Assembly: GCA_963819685.1 (NCBI GenBank)
Contig: CAWFXI010000007.1
Coordinates: 124,001 to 188,000 of the forward strand
From: CAIUGU01 sp963819685
GTDB lineage: Bacteria; Pseudomonadota; Gammaproteobacteria; Steroidobacterales; Steroidobacteraceae
Length of the DNA stretch: 64,000 nucleotides
Direction of reading: 5' to 3'
Made by a program: the position numbers and the translations under genes. Position 1 is the first letter of the stretch. The number at the start of each line of letters is the position of its first letter. Shown here piece by piece: positions 18,465-27,231 of the stretch. Below the pieces are notes generated by a model, which saw only the letters and a list, made by a program, of their open reading frames with translations, had not been told where the DNA came from and did no database searches.

Positions 18465-18817
18465 ATGAGGCCAATCTCCATCATCTCCGGGGCAACGCAG
18501 CGCAGCACGCAGTCCGGCGCCCTTCCCGCTTACCCCGCAGGGTCTGCGCAGGAGGAAGCTGACGACTACACGCTGGACATCCCGGTCGTGGAAGCCCCGC
18601 CGGCGCCCGCAACCGTCGATCTGCCGGCGGCCCAACAGGCCAACGGACAGTCTGGTGATGCACCTGCCCCGTTGCGGCCTTTCGGCGACCTGCCTGAGGA
18701 AAGCGTTCACTTCGCCGACCACATCGAAAGCAATGAACGTCCAGCCGCAACCGCGCATTATCACCATCACCGTCAGGACAGACTGAAGCCCCAGTTGCCC
18801 CCGAGCCGTCACCGGAA
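18465..18817 (+). other. Probable N-terminal coding extension of the Ser/Thr kinase, in other frames
   Basis: From ATG 18465 a frame reads an acidic, Pro/Ala-rich low-complexity segment (DDYTLDIPVVEAPPAPAT, then GDLPEESVHFADHIESNERP), while the kinase frame is open for about 30 codons before ATG 18818 (TEAPVAPEPSPEM). Together they look like one disordered cytoplasmic leader interrupted by a frame change between about 18740 and 18800. The change equals two extra bases or one missing base. It could instead be a separate small gene of about 130 residues overlapping the kinase. Confidence 0.4.
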
Positions 18818-20281
18818 ATGGTCGTGGGTGTGGGCAGCATCCTGCGAAACCGTTATCAGCTGACCCAGCAGATCGGTAAAGGTGGTTTCTCGCTGATCTT
18901 CTCGGCAGTCGACCACCATCGACACAGCGTGGGATCCACTGGCCCGGTCGTGGCCATCAAGCTGCTGAAGCCGGAGTATCGTTCGACCCCCGGCGCGGCA
19001 GAACGGCTGAAGCGTGAATTCGCCAGGCTGGAGGCCTTGTCCCATCCAAACATCGGTCATGCCTTCGACCTCGACCGTGACGGCGACGTCTGGTTTCTCG
19101 TGCTGGAATTCTTCGAAGGGCAGCCCTTATCGACGAAACTCAGCAGACTGGCGGGGTCCCCGCTGCCAAGGGCCAGTGCACTCCAGATCATTCAAGCCTG
19201 CGGAGAGGCGCTCGAATTCGCGCACAAACGCGGGGTGCTGCACTGCGATTTCAAACCCGGGAATATCCTCGTCTCGCCATTGGAGGAAGTTCGGGTCATC
19301 GATTTCGGCTCAGGCTTTGATCAGTACTCAAGCGAGACGACGCCACCCGCAACTGGCCAGCCGGAGCACCGCCAGGCGACGCCCGCCTATGCCAGCCCAG
19401 AGGCACTGGCAGGGGCTCCTCCTGACGTCAGGGACGACGTCTACAGTTTTGCGGCAGTGGCATACGAGCTGTTGACAGGTACGCGCCCGTATACAGAAGT
19501 TCGCCAGCCAGGCACCCTCGAGCGGATGCAGCCACCCGATCGGCCCGACGGGGTCGACGGCAATCAATGGCGATTGCTTTCACAGGCATTGTCGCAGGCG
19601 CAGGCGAACAGGCCATTGTCGCTTCGCCCCCTGCTGGACGCCTTCAAGCCGCGCAGAAGATTTTCGCGCGCCTGGCTGGTGGTCGCCGCTCTCGGCGGGT
19701 TCGCTGGCATGCTGCTGATTGGATCCGCGCTTGTCGGTGTGGACCCACGCCCTTTACCAGAGTCAGGTGAACAGCTCCTGCTCAATGAAACGGACAACCT
19801 CCTGTCAACGGATCAGCAAACCGGGTCCGCGTCCGCAACAAGTTCGCTACCGGCTAACGACGGAATTCAGGTTTCGAAAACGCTGGTCGAAGCCGGAACT
19901 TTGACTTCCAACTCAGCCAGCACGAATCAACCGCGTGTCGCACAGGAAACCTGGATTACGCTTGATCAGCCGGAACTTCGAATCAACCGCCCGACTGCCA
20001 TGGCGGCAATGATCGTGCAGCGAGGCGCAGGTCCGGAGCGACGCGCCCGGATACACTGGAGAACCATCCCCGGGACTGCACTGCCGGGAGTCGACTACAC
20101 TCCCGTCGAAAATGGTGTCGTGCAATTCGCAGACAACCAGAACGTAAGTTCACTGTACGTGCAGCTCTTGAACCCGACTGGAGTCACCGTGGAGCGGACT
20201 TTCTATATTGAAATCAGAAGCGGGACCGACCAGGTGAATGTCGGCCCGACTGCCCGCGTCGCAGTCACCATAGGCGGCTAG
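18818..20281 (+). CDS. Transmembrane Ser/Thr protein kinase with C-terminal Calx-beta-like domain
   Basis: 487 residues from ATG 18818 (weak ribosome site; see the extension upstream). Hanks-type kinase: Gly-rich loop IGKGGF (19-24), VAIK Lys-48, HCDFKPGN catalytic loop (142-149) and DFG (162-164), all intact. The HCD loop has the Cys/Asp arrangement of a non-RD kinase. A single membrane helix follows (about 285-308), then a Ser/Thr-rich linker. Last comes an extracytoplasmic beta-sandwich resembling Calx-beta (ARIHWRTIPGTALPGVDYTP, then TVERTFYIEI). The likely topology is kinase inside, Calx-beta-like sensor outside. Substrate unknown; the next gene is an esterase 16 bases away. Confidence 0.88.
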   Translation: MVVGVGSILRNRYQLTQQIGKGGFSLIFSAVDHHRHSVGSTGPVVAIKLLKPEYRSTPGAAERLKREFARLEALSHPNIGHAFDLDRDGDVWFLVLEFFEGQPLSTKLSRLAGSPLPRASALQIIQACGEALEFAHKRGVLHCDFKPGNILVSPLEEVRVIDFGSGFDQYSSETTPPATGQPEHRQATPAYASPEALAGAPPDVRDDVYSFAAVAYELLTGTRPYTEVRQPGTLERMQPPDRPDGVDGNQWRLLSQALSQAQANRPLSLRPLLDAFKPRRRFSRAWLVVAALGGFAGMLLIGSALVGVDPRPLPESGEQLLLNETDNLLSTDQQTGSASATSSLPANDGIQVSKTLVEAGTLTSNSASTNQPRVAQETWITLDQPELRINRPTAMAAMIVQRGAGPERRARIHWRTIPGTALPGVDYTPVENGVVQFADNQNVSSLYVQLLNPTGVTVERTFYIEIRSGTDQVNVGPTARVAVTIGG

Positions 20282-20297
20282 GAAGCGATCGCCGCGA

Positions 20298-21023
20298 ATG
20301 ACCCGAATCGCAATGAGGTACAGACAGGAAGAAGCTGACACAGTCGTGGTGCTGCAGCCTGCCGTGGAAGCGGACGCCGCCGTGATCTGGCTCCATGGCC
20401 TCGGCGCTGATGGCTTCGACTTCGTCCCCCTCGTTCCAGAACTTGCGTTGCCTGACAATCTACCGGTCCGGTTCATCTTCCCGCATGCTCCAGTGCGTCC
20501 GGTGACGGTCAACAATGGCTTTGCCATGCGCGCCTGGTACGACATCAAGGTGCTGTCGAGTAGCGCGCTGGCCGGCCCAGGTATGGAAGACGTCCGCGGT
20601 ATCAGACAGTCCGAAGCCATTGTACGCGGCCTCGTCGAACAGCAGATCGCGGTGGGCATTGATCCCCTGCGCATCGTCATTGCCGGCTTTTCCCAGGGTG
20701 GTGCGATCGCCCTGCAGACCGGCTTGCGCTACCCACAACGTCTCGGAGGGATCATGGCGCTATCGACCTACCTCCCGCTGCGCGAAGTCGTGGCTGAGGA
20801 AGCTGCTGCCGCAAATAGCGACCTGCCCATCCTGATGTGCCACGGCAGCGCCGATCCCATCGTCCCGCTGTTCCTGGGCGAACGGTCGCGCGACATTTTG
20901 CTCAAGCTCAGGTATCCGATCGACTGGCATGAGTACCCGATGCAGCACCAGGTCTGCGCGCAGGAAATCACCGATGTCAGTCAGTGGCTGCAAGCTCACC
21001 TGCGTTCCCGTCCCGGCCAATAG
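20298..21023 (+). CDS. Phospholipase/carboxylesterase family hydrolase
   Basis: 241 residues from ATG 20298 (ATG 20313 is equally possible). Alpha/beta hydrolase of the carboxylesterase/thioesterase group: oxyanion segment WLHGLGADGFDF, nucleophile elbow GFSQGG, catalytic Asp in CHGSADPIVP and His near MQHQVC. Cytoplasmic, no signal. Related enzymes hydrolyse short acyl esters or act as acyl-protein thioesterases. The gene follows the kinase by 16 bases and may share its transcript. Confidence 0.9.
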   Translation: MTRIAMRYRQEEADTVVVLQPAVEADAAVIWLHGLGADGFDFVPLVPELALPDNLPVRFIFPHAPVRPVTVNNGFAMRAWYDIKVLSSSALAGPGMEDVRGIRQSEAIVRGLVEQQIAVGIDPLRIVIAGFSQGGAIALQTGLRYPQRLGGIMALSTYLPLREVVAEEAAAANSDLPILMCHGSADPIVPLFLGERSRDILLKLRYPIDWHEYPMQHQVCAQEITDVSQWLQAHLRSRPGQ

Positions 21024-21120
21024 CAGCGGCATAGTAGAATCCTGCCAATAACGCCTGCGTCGACACGCTGGCCGCTTGCCGAACACCCGCTTTCGTTTTC
21101 CGACTCTGGAGGTCACATCC

Positions 21121-21837
21121 GTGGCAATTCGCGAACAACTCATTGAGTACAGGGATGGCGATGCCGTTCTGGAAGGGGTTTTCTGTTATGACGATTCGCG
21201 CACAGGGCCGCTGCCGGTAGTGCTGATCAGCCACGCCTGGAACGGTCGCGACGAGTTCGCCGTGCGTAAAGCTCATCGCCTCGCCTGGCATGGCTACGCC
21301 GCCTTCGCGCTGGACATGTTCGGCAAGGGCAAACGCGGCAAGACCGTGGAGGAATGCCAGGCGCTCATCGGCCCGTTCATGGGCGATCGCGCCAGACTGG
21401 CACGAAGAATTCAGGCAGCAGTCGCGACCGTGAAGGCTTTGCCGCAGGTGGACGCACGCCGCATGGCCGCCATTGGCTTCTGTTTTGGCGGACTGTGCGT
21501 GCTCGATCTCGCCCGCAGCGGCGCAGATATCCGCGGCGTCGTCAGCTTCCATGGCCTGCTCCAGCCGACTGGGCTACCGCCCGCGAAGATCGTCGCCAGG
21601 GTGCTGGTTCTCCACGGCAATGATGATCCGATGGCCCCGACCGATGCCGTCATCGCGATCGGCAAGGAACTCACTGCTGCTGGCGCCGACTGGCAGCTGC
21701 ATAACTACGGCGGCACGATGCACGCCTTCACCAATCCCGAGGCCAACAACGCTGCGTTCGGCACGCTGTACAACTCGGCCGCCGACCGCCGTTCGTGGAA
21801 GTCGCTGCTCAACTTCCTGGAGGAAGTGCTGCGCTGA
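21121..21837 (+). CDS. Dienelactone hydrolase family protein
   Basis: 238 residues from GTG 21121, chosen because GGAGGT (21108-21113) lies seven bases upstream; an earlier start at 21076 has no such site. Alpha/beta hydrolase with Cys nucleophile in GFCFGG, Asp in LHGNDDPMAP and His in GTMHAFTNP, the DLH triad. Dienelactone hydrolase opens lactones from chlorocatechol breakdown, but many homologues have other ester substrates and no ring-cleavage genes are near. Function therefore uncertain. Confidence 0.9.
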   Translation: MAIREQLIEYRDGDAVLEGVFCYDDSRTGPLPVVLISHAWNGRDEFAVRKAHRLAWHGYAAFALDMFGKGKRGKTVEECQALIGPFMGDRARLARRIQAAVATVKALPQVDARRMAAIGFCFGGLCVLDLARSGADIRGVVSFHGLLQPTGLPPAKIVARVLVLHGNDDPMAPTDAVIAIGKELTAAGADWQLHNYGGTMHAFTNPEANNAAFGTLYNSAADRRSWKSLLNFLEEVLR

Positions 21838-21844
21838 GATTCCG

Positions 21845-22801
21845 TCAGACGGCGGCCGTGTGGGAGCGCCGCAGTCCGTCTGCTGCATAAAGCGCCAGCG
21901 CCAGCCAGATCAGGCCGTAGCTGATGACCTGTGTCCGGGAGAATGTCTCGTGAAAGACGAAGATCCCGAGCAGGATCTGGATCGAAGGACCGAGGTACTG
22001 GATCAGGCCAATCGTCGAGTACGGAATGCGGCGTGCGCCATACGAAAAAAGACTCAGCGGCACAGCCGTGACGAGCCCGCCTGCCGCCAGCAGCAGCAGA
22101 ATACCGCCGAAGGCGCCGGTACTGCCAAGACCGATACCCGCCACTTCACACCAGAATAAATAGGCCAGCCCCAGCGGCGTCAGCAGCAGCGTTTCTGCGG
22201 CCAGTCCCTCGATCGCTTCGACGGGAATGATCTTGCGGATCAGCCCATAGAGACCGAACGAAAGCCCAAGCGTCAGCGCAATATACGGGAACCGTCCCTG
22301 CATCACGGTGAGGTACGCGACGCCCACGGCGGCAATGAGTACAGCCGCCCAGCGCGCGAGTGACAGCCGCTCCCCCAGAAACAGCACACCCAATGCAACA
22401 TTGATCAATGGATTGATGAAGTAGCCGAGGCTGGACTCGATGACATGACCGTTGTTCACCGCCCAGGTAAATACCAACCAGTTGGTACTGATCAATACCG
22501 CCGACGCGCACAGCCGCCAACGGGTCGATGGGTTGCGCAGGGCCGTCCAGACAGGAGCAAGTCCGCCGCGCAACAGCAGCCAGAGCACCACCACGACACA
22601 ACACCAGACCAGGCGATGAGCCATGATCTGTGTCGCAGGGACATCGACGAGCAGGTGCAAGTACAGCGGCATCAGGCCCCAGAGAGCATGCGCACCCACC
22701 GCGGCGATGAGTCCGTTGCGATGGTCGCGGGCCGCCTGAGAAAGAGCGCCGGAATCTTGCTGATCGATCATGTCGGGACTGGGCGAATCCATGCCGCGCA
22801 T
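21845..22801 (-). CDS. rarD: RarD/EamA family membrane transporter
   Basis: 318 residues with about ten hydrophobic helices in two EamA repeats. Matches RarD: LIAAVGAHALWGLMPLYLHL near the start, TNWLVFTWAVNNGHVIESSL in the middle, and IGLIQYLGPSIQILLG in the second repeat. RarD proteins are drug/metabolite transporters with unproven substrate. A 40-residue hydrophilic lead holds two possible earlier Met codons. It is convergent with the dienelactone hydrolase, 7 bases apart. Confidence 0.92.
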   Translation of the reverse strand: MRGMDSPSPDMIDQQDSGALSQAARDHRNGLIAAVGAHALWGLMPLYLHLLVDVPATQIMAHRLVWCCVVVVLWLLLRGGLAPVWTALRNPSTRWRLCASAVLISTNWLVFTWAVNNGHVIESSLGYFINPLINVALGVLFLGERLSLARWAAVLIAAVGVAYLTVMQGRFPYIALTLGLSFGLYGLIRKIIPVEAIEGLAAETLLLTPLGLAYLFWCEVAGIGLGSTGAFGGILLLLAAGGLVTAVPLSLFSYGARRIPYSTIGLIQYLGPSIQILLGIFVFHETFSRTQVISYGLIWLALALYAADGLRRSHTAAV

Positions 22802-22821
22802 GATCTCATCTTTTCAGACTA

Positions 22822-22850
22822 AAGGGCCCACGCCTCCCGGCGTGAGCCCT
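22822..22850 (-). terminator. Terminator-like hairpin after the DUF4382 gene
   Basis: Arms GGGCCCACGCC and GGCGTGAGCCC around TCCC, one mismatch. On the minus strand it follows the DUF4382 stop by about 25 bases and leads into TTTAGTC, a weak T run. Confidence 0.55.
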
Positions 22851-22875
22851 TCACTGCCAGTTGCGTGCTTCCTGT

Positions 22876-24757
22876 TCAGTCGAGGATCGCGACCGCGGTC
22901 TGCGCACTCAATTGATTGAGACCCACGTCGTAACGACCCGTGGCGCTGAAACCCCGCAGGCGAGTAGCCCCATTCAGACGCAGCGTCAGCTCGGCTGCAA
23001 ATTCGCCGAAATCAGAGTAGGTGCGACTCGCGTTCTGGGCAACGAGCACAAAGGTGGTTCGTACACCGGTTGCAGGCACTACTTGCGGGGACGACGGCAG
23101 ATTCAGCAGATCTGTCGTGCGCGGCCCGACCTGCAAGTAGTGGCGTCCACCGATCGCAGGGTTCGCAAGGTCGAGCACCAGACCATCGTTGCCAATGCTC
23201 AGGAAGGGAGCGGTCGTCCCGGTGGTCCCCCAACCGATCACGAGGAGTGAACGCACGAGGGAGTGGTCAACCACCGTACGGCCGGCAAAATCAGGCGGCG
23301 CTGCGCCGAACGGCGTGACGAAGCCGAACACACGCACCGGTTCACCCTGGCCGAGCGCATTCAGGTTGAGTCCGCCGGTCACGACTTCATAGGCGTTCGG
23401 ATCGGCATCCACTGCAGGAGTGAGCCCCGTCCCGGTGAAATCAAACGCGCTGACTTCGCGGCCGTCGATCGCCGCCAGCTGCAACGTCAATTGTCCAGGA
23501 ACAGCACTGCCGACGGACCCGAGAAGATGCGTCAGGTGCATCCGCACGCGGCTCTGTGTCGCGTCGAGTACCCGCTGGCCATTTTCGGTAATCACGGTAC
23601 CGAAAGCCTGGATCCGCTGGCCGACCGACAGGGCGTCAGAGCCGAGCAGTTCGACAGGCCGCGGACCATCCTTGAAGATCATTGTATTGGCACCAATGCG
23701 AACCTTGATGGCTTCGCGAACGAAACGCGCTCCATCCACGCTAGTACTCGGAGTGACGAGCGTCCCGCCTCTGACGATAAGCTCATTGCCTGACCGGGAG
23801 AGAATGCTTCCAACCACAACGTCCTGCGACAACCCCGGCACACTACTGCCGGCGTGCACGATTTCAGCATCGAAGCGGCGGTCGGCAGTCGTCAACGTGC
23901 CAAACGCAATCGTTGGCGTTCCCACACCCGCGGAGGCGAGCGCCGTCAACCCGGGGTTGCCAGTGATATGTTTGACCGTTGACTTCGAACGCGGTCGTCG
24001 AGTCCGTATGCACGGTCACTCTACCCAGTCGCGCGCTTGGGTGATTGAACGGCCGAACATCAACCACATAGTTGCCCGCCGCTGTGTCCACGCTGACCAG
24101 GGGACCTCGCAGGCGTAATTCCTTCTCGTCGACCGGAGCGATCGAAGCGATGAGTGCCGGCGTTGCTGTCACTGTCACCGGTGAGGTTGCCAGGTTGACC
24201 GTATTGGAAGCCGTGAGATCGAAATCGAGTGTCAGTAATGCGGGTCGTCCAGGCGCCACGACGAGCCGGCCGCGGTTATCGAGGATCACGCGCACATCGC
24301 GCATACCGAGGGCATTCCCGCTGGCGTCCACTGCCCGGGCAGGCTGCGGCTGGCCATTCACTTCGACGGTGATATCCGCGTTCGTGTAGTCGAGCCGCAA
24401 TGAACCTGCTACATAGCTGCCGACCGGTACAGTGGCTGCAGTGAGAAACTCGCTGAGATCGACGTACTGCGAAAAATCGACCCTGGCACTGACCGGGAGG
24501 GCCTCGACTGTCGTGCCATCCGCGCGTTCGAGCGAGAGGGACATCACGTCGACGGTGTAGCTCAGGAAGTCACCGTCAGCATCGGTCACTGCGACATAGA
24601 CCTCGCCGCAGCCGGACGATGAGGCACAATTCGAAGTCGCAGCGGGAGCAACATTGGCGGTGCCGGAGGACATGTCCCCTGCCCCTCCGCATGCGGACAA
24701 CGCGAGTGCGGCGACCAGGCCGGCGAGAAAGGTGCGGATTGACATAAGGGCGCTCAT
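22876..24757 (-). pseudogene. DUF4382 domain lipoprotein with DUF5666-like repeats, apparent one-base frameshift
   Basis: From ATG 24757 (GGGAGGT just upstream): signal peptide with lipobox ALSACG, then a DUF4382 domain (GEVYVAVTDADGDFLSYTVD). DUF5666-like beta-barrel repeats follow, with GSSVPGLSQDVVVGSILSRS in the second half. The first half runs to ...AFEVNGQTY and the second resumes at TGNPGLTALASAG in another frame. Removing one base near 23963-23967 restores one protein of about 626 residues. The join falls inside a conserved strand pattern and both sides are well preserved, so a sequencing error is more likely than decay. Surface or periplasmic location; role unknown. Confidence 0.75.
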
Positions 24758-24821
24758 TGGACCTCCCGGTACAGTTGTTGCTGGGAGGTACAACGCGGTA
24801 GTCCGCTGAAGGTTGACCGGC

Positions 24822-25427
24822 TCAGCGCCGCTTGCGCCGCCAGAACAGCAACAGCAGGAAGCCCGCCGCCATGCCACCGAGATGCGCGAAATGGGCCACG
24901 CCCTGCTGCGTCCCTGTCACACCGAGAATCAGTTCCAGAACGCCATACAGGCTGACAAACAGCCACGCCGGCATCGGTATGGGCGGGAACAACAGCATGA
25001 GCTTGCGATAGGGATAGGCCATGCCGAACGCCAGCAGAATGCCAAAAACGCCACCCGACGCGCCGATCGTGGGAAAGGGATCACGGCCCATGATCTGCAT
25101 GACGACGAGCTGCGCCACGGCCGCACCGACAATGCAGACTACGTAGTAGATGATGAATCGGTTCGCACCGAGCAAGCGCTCGATCTCGGAGCCAAACATG
25201 TACAGCGCAAACATGTTGAAGAAGATGTGCGCCAGATTGCCGTGCAGGAACGCGTAGCTGATCAGCTGCCAGAGCTGGAAAACAGGCGCGTCGGCAAAGA
25301 GCCCGGGCCCGAGCGGCCACAGTGCAAAACTCAGGATCAGCTGGTTGCCGATGAGGCTCTGCAGGCCATAGACCACGACATTCGCGATGATCAGGAGCCG
25401 CGTAACAGGCGCGAGTTGCTGGAACAT
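24822..25427 (-). CDS. Rhomboid family intramembrane serine protease
   Basis: 201 residues from ATG 25427 (MFQQLAPVTR). Six membrane helices. Catalytic Ser-124 in IGASGGVFG and His-182 in HFAHLGG, with the HGNLAHIFFN stretch (His-62, His-67, Asn-71) that lines the active site and oxyanion hole. Cleaves membrane proteins within the bilayer. The gene follows the nrsF-like gene by ten bases on the same strand, so it forms an operon with the sigma/anti-sigma pair, which is suggestive for anti-sigma processing but unproven. Confidence 0.93.
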   Translation of the reverse strand: MFQQLAPVTRLLIIANVVVYGLQSLIGNQLILSFALWPLGPGLFADAPVFQLWQLISYAFLHGNLAHIFFNMFALYMFGSEIERLLGANRFIIYYVVCIVGAAVAQLVVMQIMGRDPFPTIGASGGVFGILLAFGMAYPYRKLMLLFPPIPMPAWLFVSLYGVLELILGVTGTQQGVAHFAHLGGMAAGFLLLLFWRRKRR

Positions 25428-25437
25428 CCAGCAGATA

Positions 25438-26073
25438 CTACCAGCGAAGCAGACGGGCACCGAGTCGGGCAGCTACCAGGGTAACGGCTCCCATTGCCAG
25501 CGAGTACCAGGCCACAACAAACAGCGGGCTGTCATCGACACAATGTGACGCATAAAACGTAGCGCCAATCGAGGCGGACAGCAGCCCGGCAATTGCGCCA
25601 GCAAGCGCCGGTCGCGTCGGCGCGCCCCGCTTCAGGGCAAGCAGCAGGCCGGCCAGGGGTGCGATCGACAGCAATGGAATCATGGTCATGCAGAGCAGCG
25701 CGTTGGCGCCCACCAGCTTGTCCAGCCACTCTGACGACGGCAGAACGAGGAGCTCAACGGCCACGCCGCCCAGAATCAATGCCGGACCAGCCCAGAGCCG
25801 CCTGAATTGCCGCCCGTCGTCGCCTGGGCGAGCGAGCTTCACCATCAAGGACGCGGCGGTCAGCGCTACGGCAAAGGTCACGACAAACTTGAAAGGAAAT
25901 CGGATCGTACCGATTGCCGTGCCGATATCCGGTCGCCAACCCAGTGAAAGCAGGAAAGCAATCGCTGTGATCACCACGCCGACCAGAGCCCCTGTGATGA
26001 GGGTCCGCTCGATCGGACTCGCGTCCGGCGTTCGATCGGCGGCAATTGCCGCTATCAGTTCATCGGTCTTCAT
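25438..26073 (-). CDS. nrsF: NrsF-family membrane anti-sigma factor (DUF1109)
   Basis: 211 residues from ATG 26073 (MKTDELIAAIAADR); the open frame runs further upstream into the sigma gene but this start fits the family. Six membrane helices of DUF1109. A conserved cysteine sits in ASHC near the last loop; Caulobacter NrsF relies on periplasmic Cys residues to sense metals or oxidants and to release SigF. Encoded ten bases after sigF, the standard pairing. Expected to hold SigF inactive at the membrane until copper or similar stress. Confidence 0.88.
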   Translation of the reverse strand: MKTDELIAAIAADRTPDASPIERTLITGALVGVVITAIAFLLSLGWRPDIGTAIGTIRFPFKFVVTFAVALTAASLMVKLARPGDDGRQFRRLWAGPALILGGVAVELLVLPSSEWLDKLVGANALLCMTMIPLLSIAPLAGLLLALKRGAPTRPALAGAIAGLLSASIGATFYASHCVDDSPLFVVAWYSLAMGAVTLVAARLGARLLRW

Positions 26074-26083
26074 CTTTGCACCG

Positions 26084-26641
26084 TCAACCCGCGGCCTGCC
26101 GGTACCGTTCGGCCAGCATCTTGAGACAACGATGCAGACTGACACGCACTGCCACTTCCGTCATACCGAGTCGTTCCGCCGTATCGCGCACTGAACTGCC
26201 CTCGATGGAAATCGAGCGGACAATCTCCAGCTGCCGGCCATCCAGATGCTCGAGTATCCGCTCAACATCCCGCTGATCAGAACCATCGTTTTGGAGATCA
26301 TCAGCGAGGCTTTCGGCGAAATCATCGATCTGCACATCGCTCCTGCGACCCTTGCGCCGCAAACAATCCACCAGCTTGTATCGTGCAATCGCCGTTACCC
26401 ATGGCCCCACGGATTTCGTGCGATCCCAGGTGCCTCGCTTCAGGTGAATAGCCAGCAAAGTTTCCTGCACGACGTCCTCAATCTCCGCATTTCCCAAACC
26501 GGACCGCTCCAGCCCCCTTCGTGCGACCTTCCGCAGCACGGGCGCCAGGGACTCGAGCAAGCGGCGATAAGCCACCTGATCACCCGCCACTGCGGCATGC
26601 ATCAGCGAAGTCCATTCCTGTTCGAGCTCGAACCGATCCAC
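26084..26641 (-). CDS. sigF: ECF RNA polymerase sigma factor, SigF/NrsF-associated type
   Basis: 185 residues. Region 2 (IEDVVQETLLAIHLKRGTWD, then GPWVTAIARYKLVDCLRRKG) and region 4 (ERLGMTEVAVRVSLHRCLKM) are intact; there is no extra C-terminal domain. Partner of the NrsF anti-sigma downstream. The upstream region carries TGTAAC, 17 bases, CGAATA on the minus strand, and the divergent bufferin operon carries the same motif, pointing to autoregulation and direct control of that operon. Confidence 0.92.
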   Translation of the reverse strand: MDRFELEQEWTSLMHAAVAGDQVAYRRLLESLAPVLRKVARRGLERSGLGNAEIEDVVQETLLAIHLKRGTWDRTKSVGPWVTAIARYKLVDCLRRKGRRSDVQIDDFAESLADDLQNDGSDQRDVERILEHLDGRQLEIVRSISIEGSSVRDTAERLGMTEVAVRVSLHRCLKMLAERYRQAAG

Positions 26642-26658
26642 AGATCCCCGCTATTGGT

Positions 26659-26687
26659 TATTCGTCGCCAAGGGCCGTATTGTTACA
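26659..26687 (-). promoter_or_regulatory. Candidate SigF promoter of sigF-nrsF-rhomboid
   Basis: Reading the minus strand: -35 TGTAAC (26687-26682), 17-base spacer, -10 CGAATA (26664-26659), about 18 bases before the sigF ATG. The same -35, the same spacing and a CGA -10 occur before bufA. It fits the GTAAC...CGAA pattern known for Caulobacter SigF. Confidence 0.7.
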
Positions 26688-26756
26688 GGAACATTGTAAG
26701 AAAGTGCACGCCGGGAAGTGGTATTCCGCTGAATCCGACTTTTCATGCGTAGCGAC

Positions 26757-26785
26757 TGTAACGAAACTGATGCAGCGAACGACGT
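26757..26785 (+). promoter_or_regulatory. Candidate SigF promoter of the bufferin operon
   Basis: TGTAAC (26757-26762), a 17-base spacer and CGACGT (26780-26785), about 50 bases before bufA. Matches the sigF promoter motif on the opposite strand, 70 bases away. Confidence 0.7.
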
Positions 26786-26835
26786 AGTGTGCATAGGCCA
26801 CCTCGTTCGGCCTGTATCACCAAGGAGAAACTACC

Positions 26836-27207
26836 ATGTTGAACCGTCGATCATTGAATATCGCCCTGGTCGGCTCGATCGCTACCGCTATCGCTGCGAT
26901 GAGCGTGGCGCATGCGCAGCCAAAGCCGCCGCCCACTGCTGACCAGGAAAAGTGTTTCGGAGTCGCTCTCAAAGGCAAGAACGACTGCGCAGCCGGTGCA
27001 GGCACGACCTGTGCGGGAACCTCCAAGGTGGACTATCAGGGTAACGCCTGGAAAGTTGTTCCCAAAGGCACCTGCACGACCATGCAGGCTCCAGGGGGCC
27101 GCATGGGTTCGCTGTCGGCACTTGACCCGCGACATTCCTGCAGCCTGAGCCGGCAAGGCACGGCGGTTCCCGTCTGGCAGACCGGAACGGGAATCGCCTT
27201 GTCCTAA
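26836..27207 (+). CDS. bufA1: Bufferin-type metallophore precursor BufA1 (DUF2282), C-terminus probably shifted
   Basis: 123 residues as written. Signal peptide (MLNRRSLNIALVGSIATAIA...AHA), then the bufferin core with four Cys (40, 51, 59, 80) in EKCFGVALKGKNDC, TTCAGTSKVDYQGNAW and VPKGTC. Bufferins are exported peptides whose Cys are converted by the BufB/BufC enzyme pair to copper-binding heterocycles. After GRMGSLSA the frame reads DPRHSC... and stops at 27207. One base later the next frame reads LTRDIPAA-stop (27148), which looks like the usual family ending. Removing one base near 27119-27122 would give about 103 residues. As written, the tail adds a fifth Cys (102). SD AAGGAG lies nine bases upstream. 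Confidence 0.88.
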   Translation: MLNRRSLNIALVGSIATAIAAMSVAHAQPKPPPTADQEKCFGVALKGKNDCAAGAGTTCAGTSKVDYQGNAWKVVPKGTCTTMQAPGGRMGSLSALDPRHSCSLSRQGTAVPVWQTGTGIALS

Positions 27208-27231
27208 GCATGCTTTAACCCGATAGCGCGC

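Noticed and set aside
18459..18812. 117-residue minus strand frame opposite the kinase leader
   Set aside because: No ribosome site; the + strand reads a kinase leader with better codon pattern.
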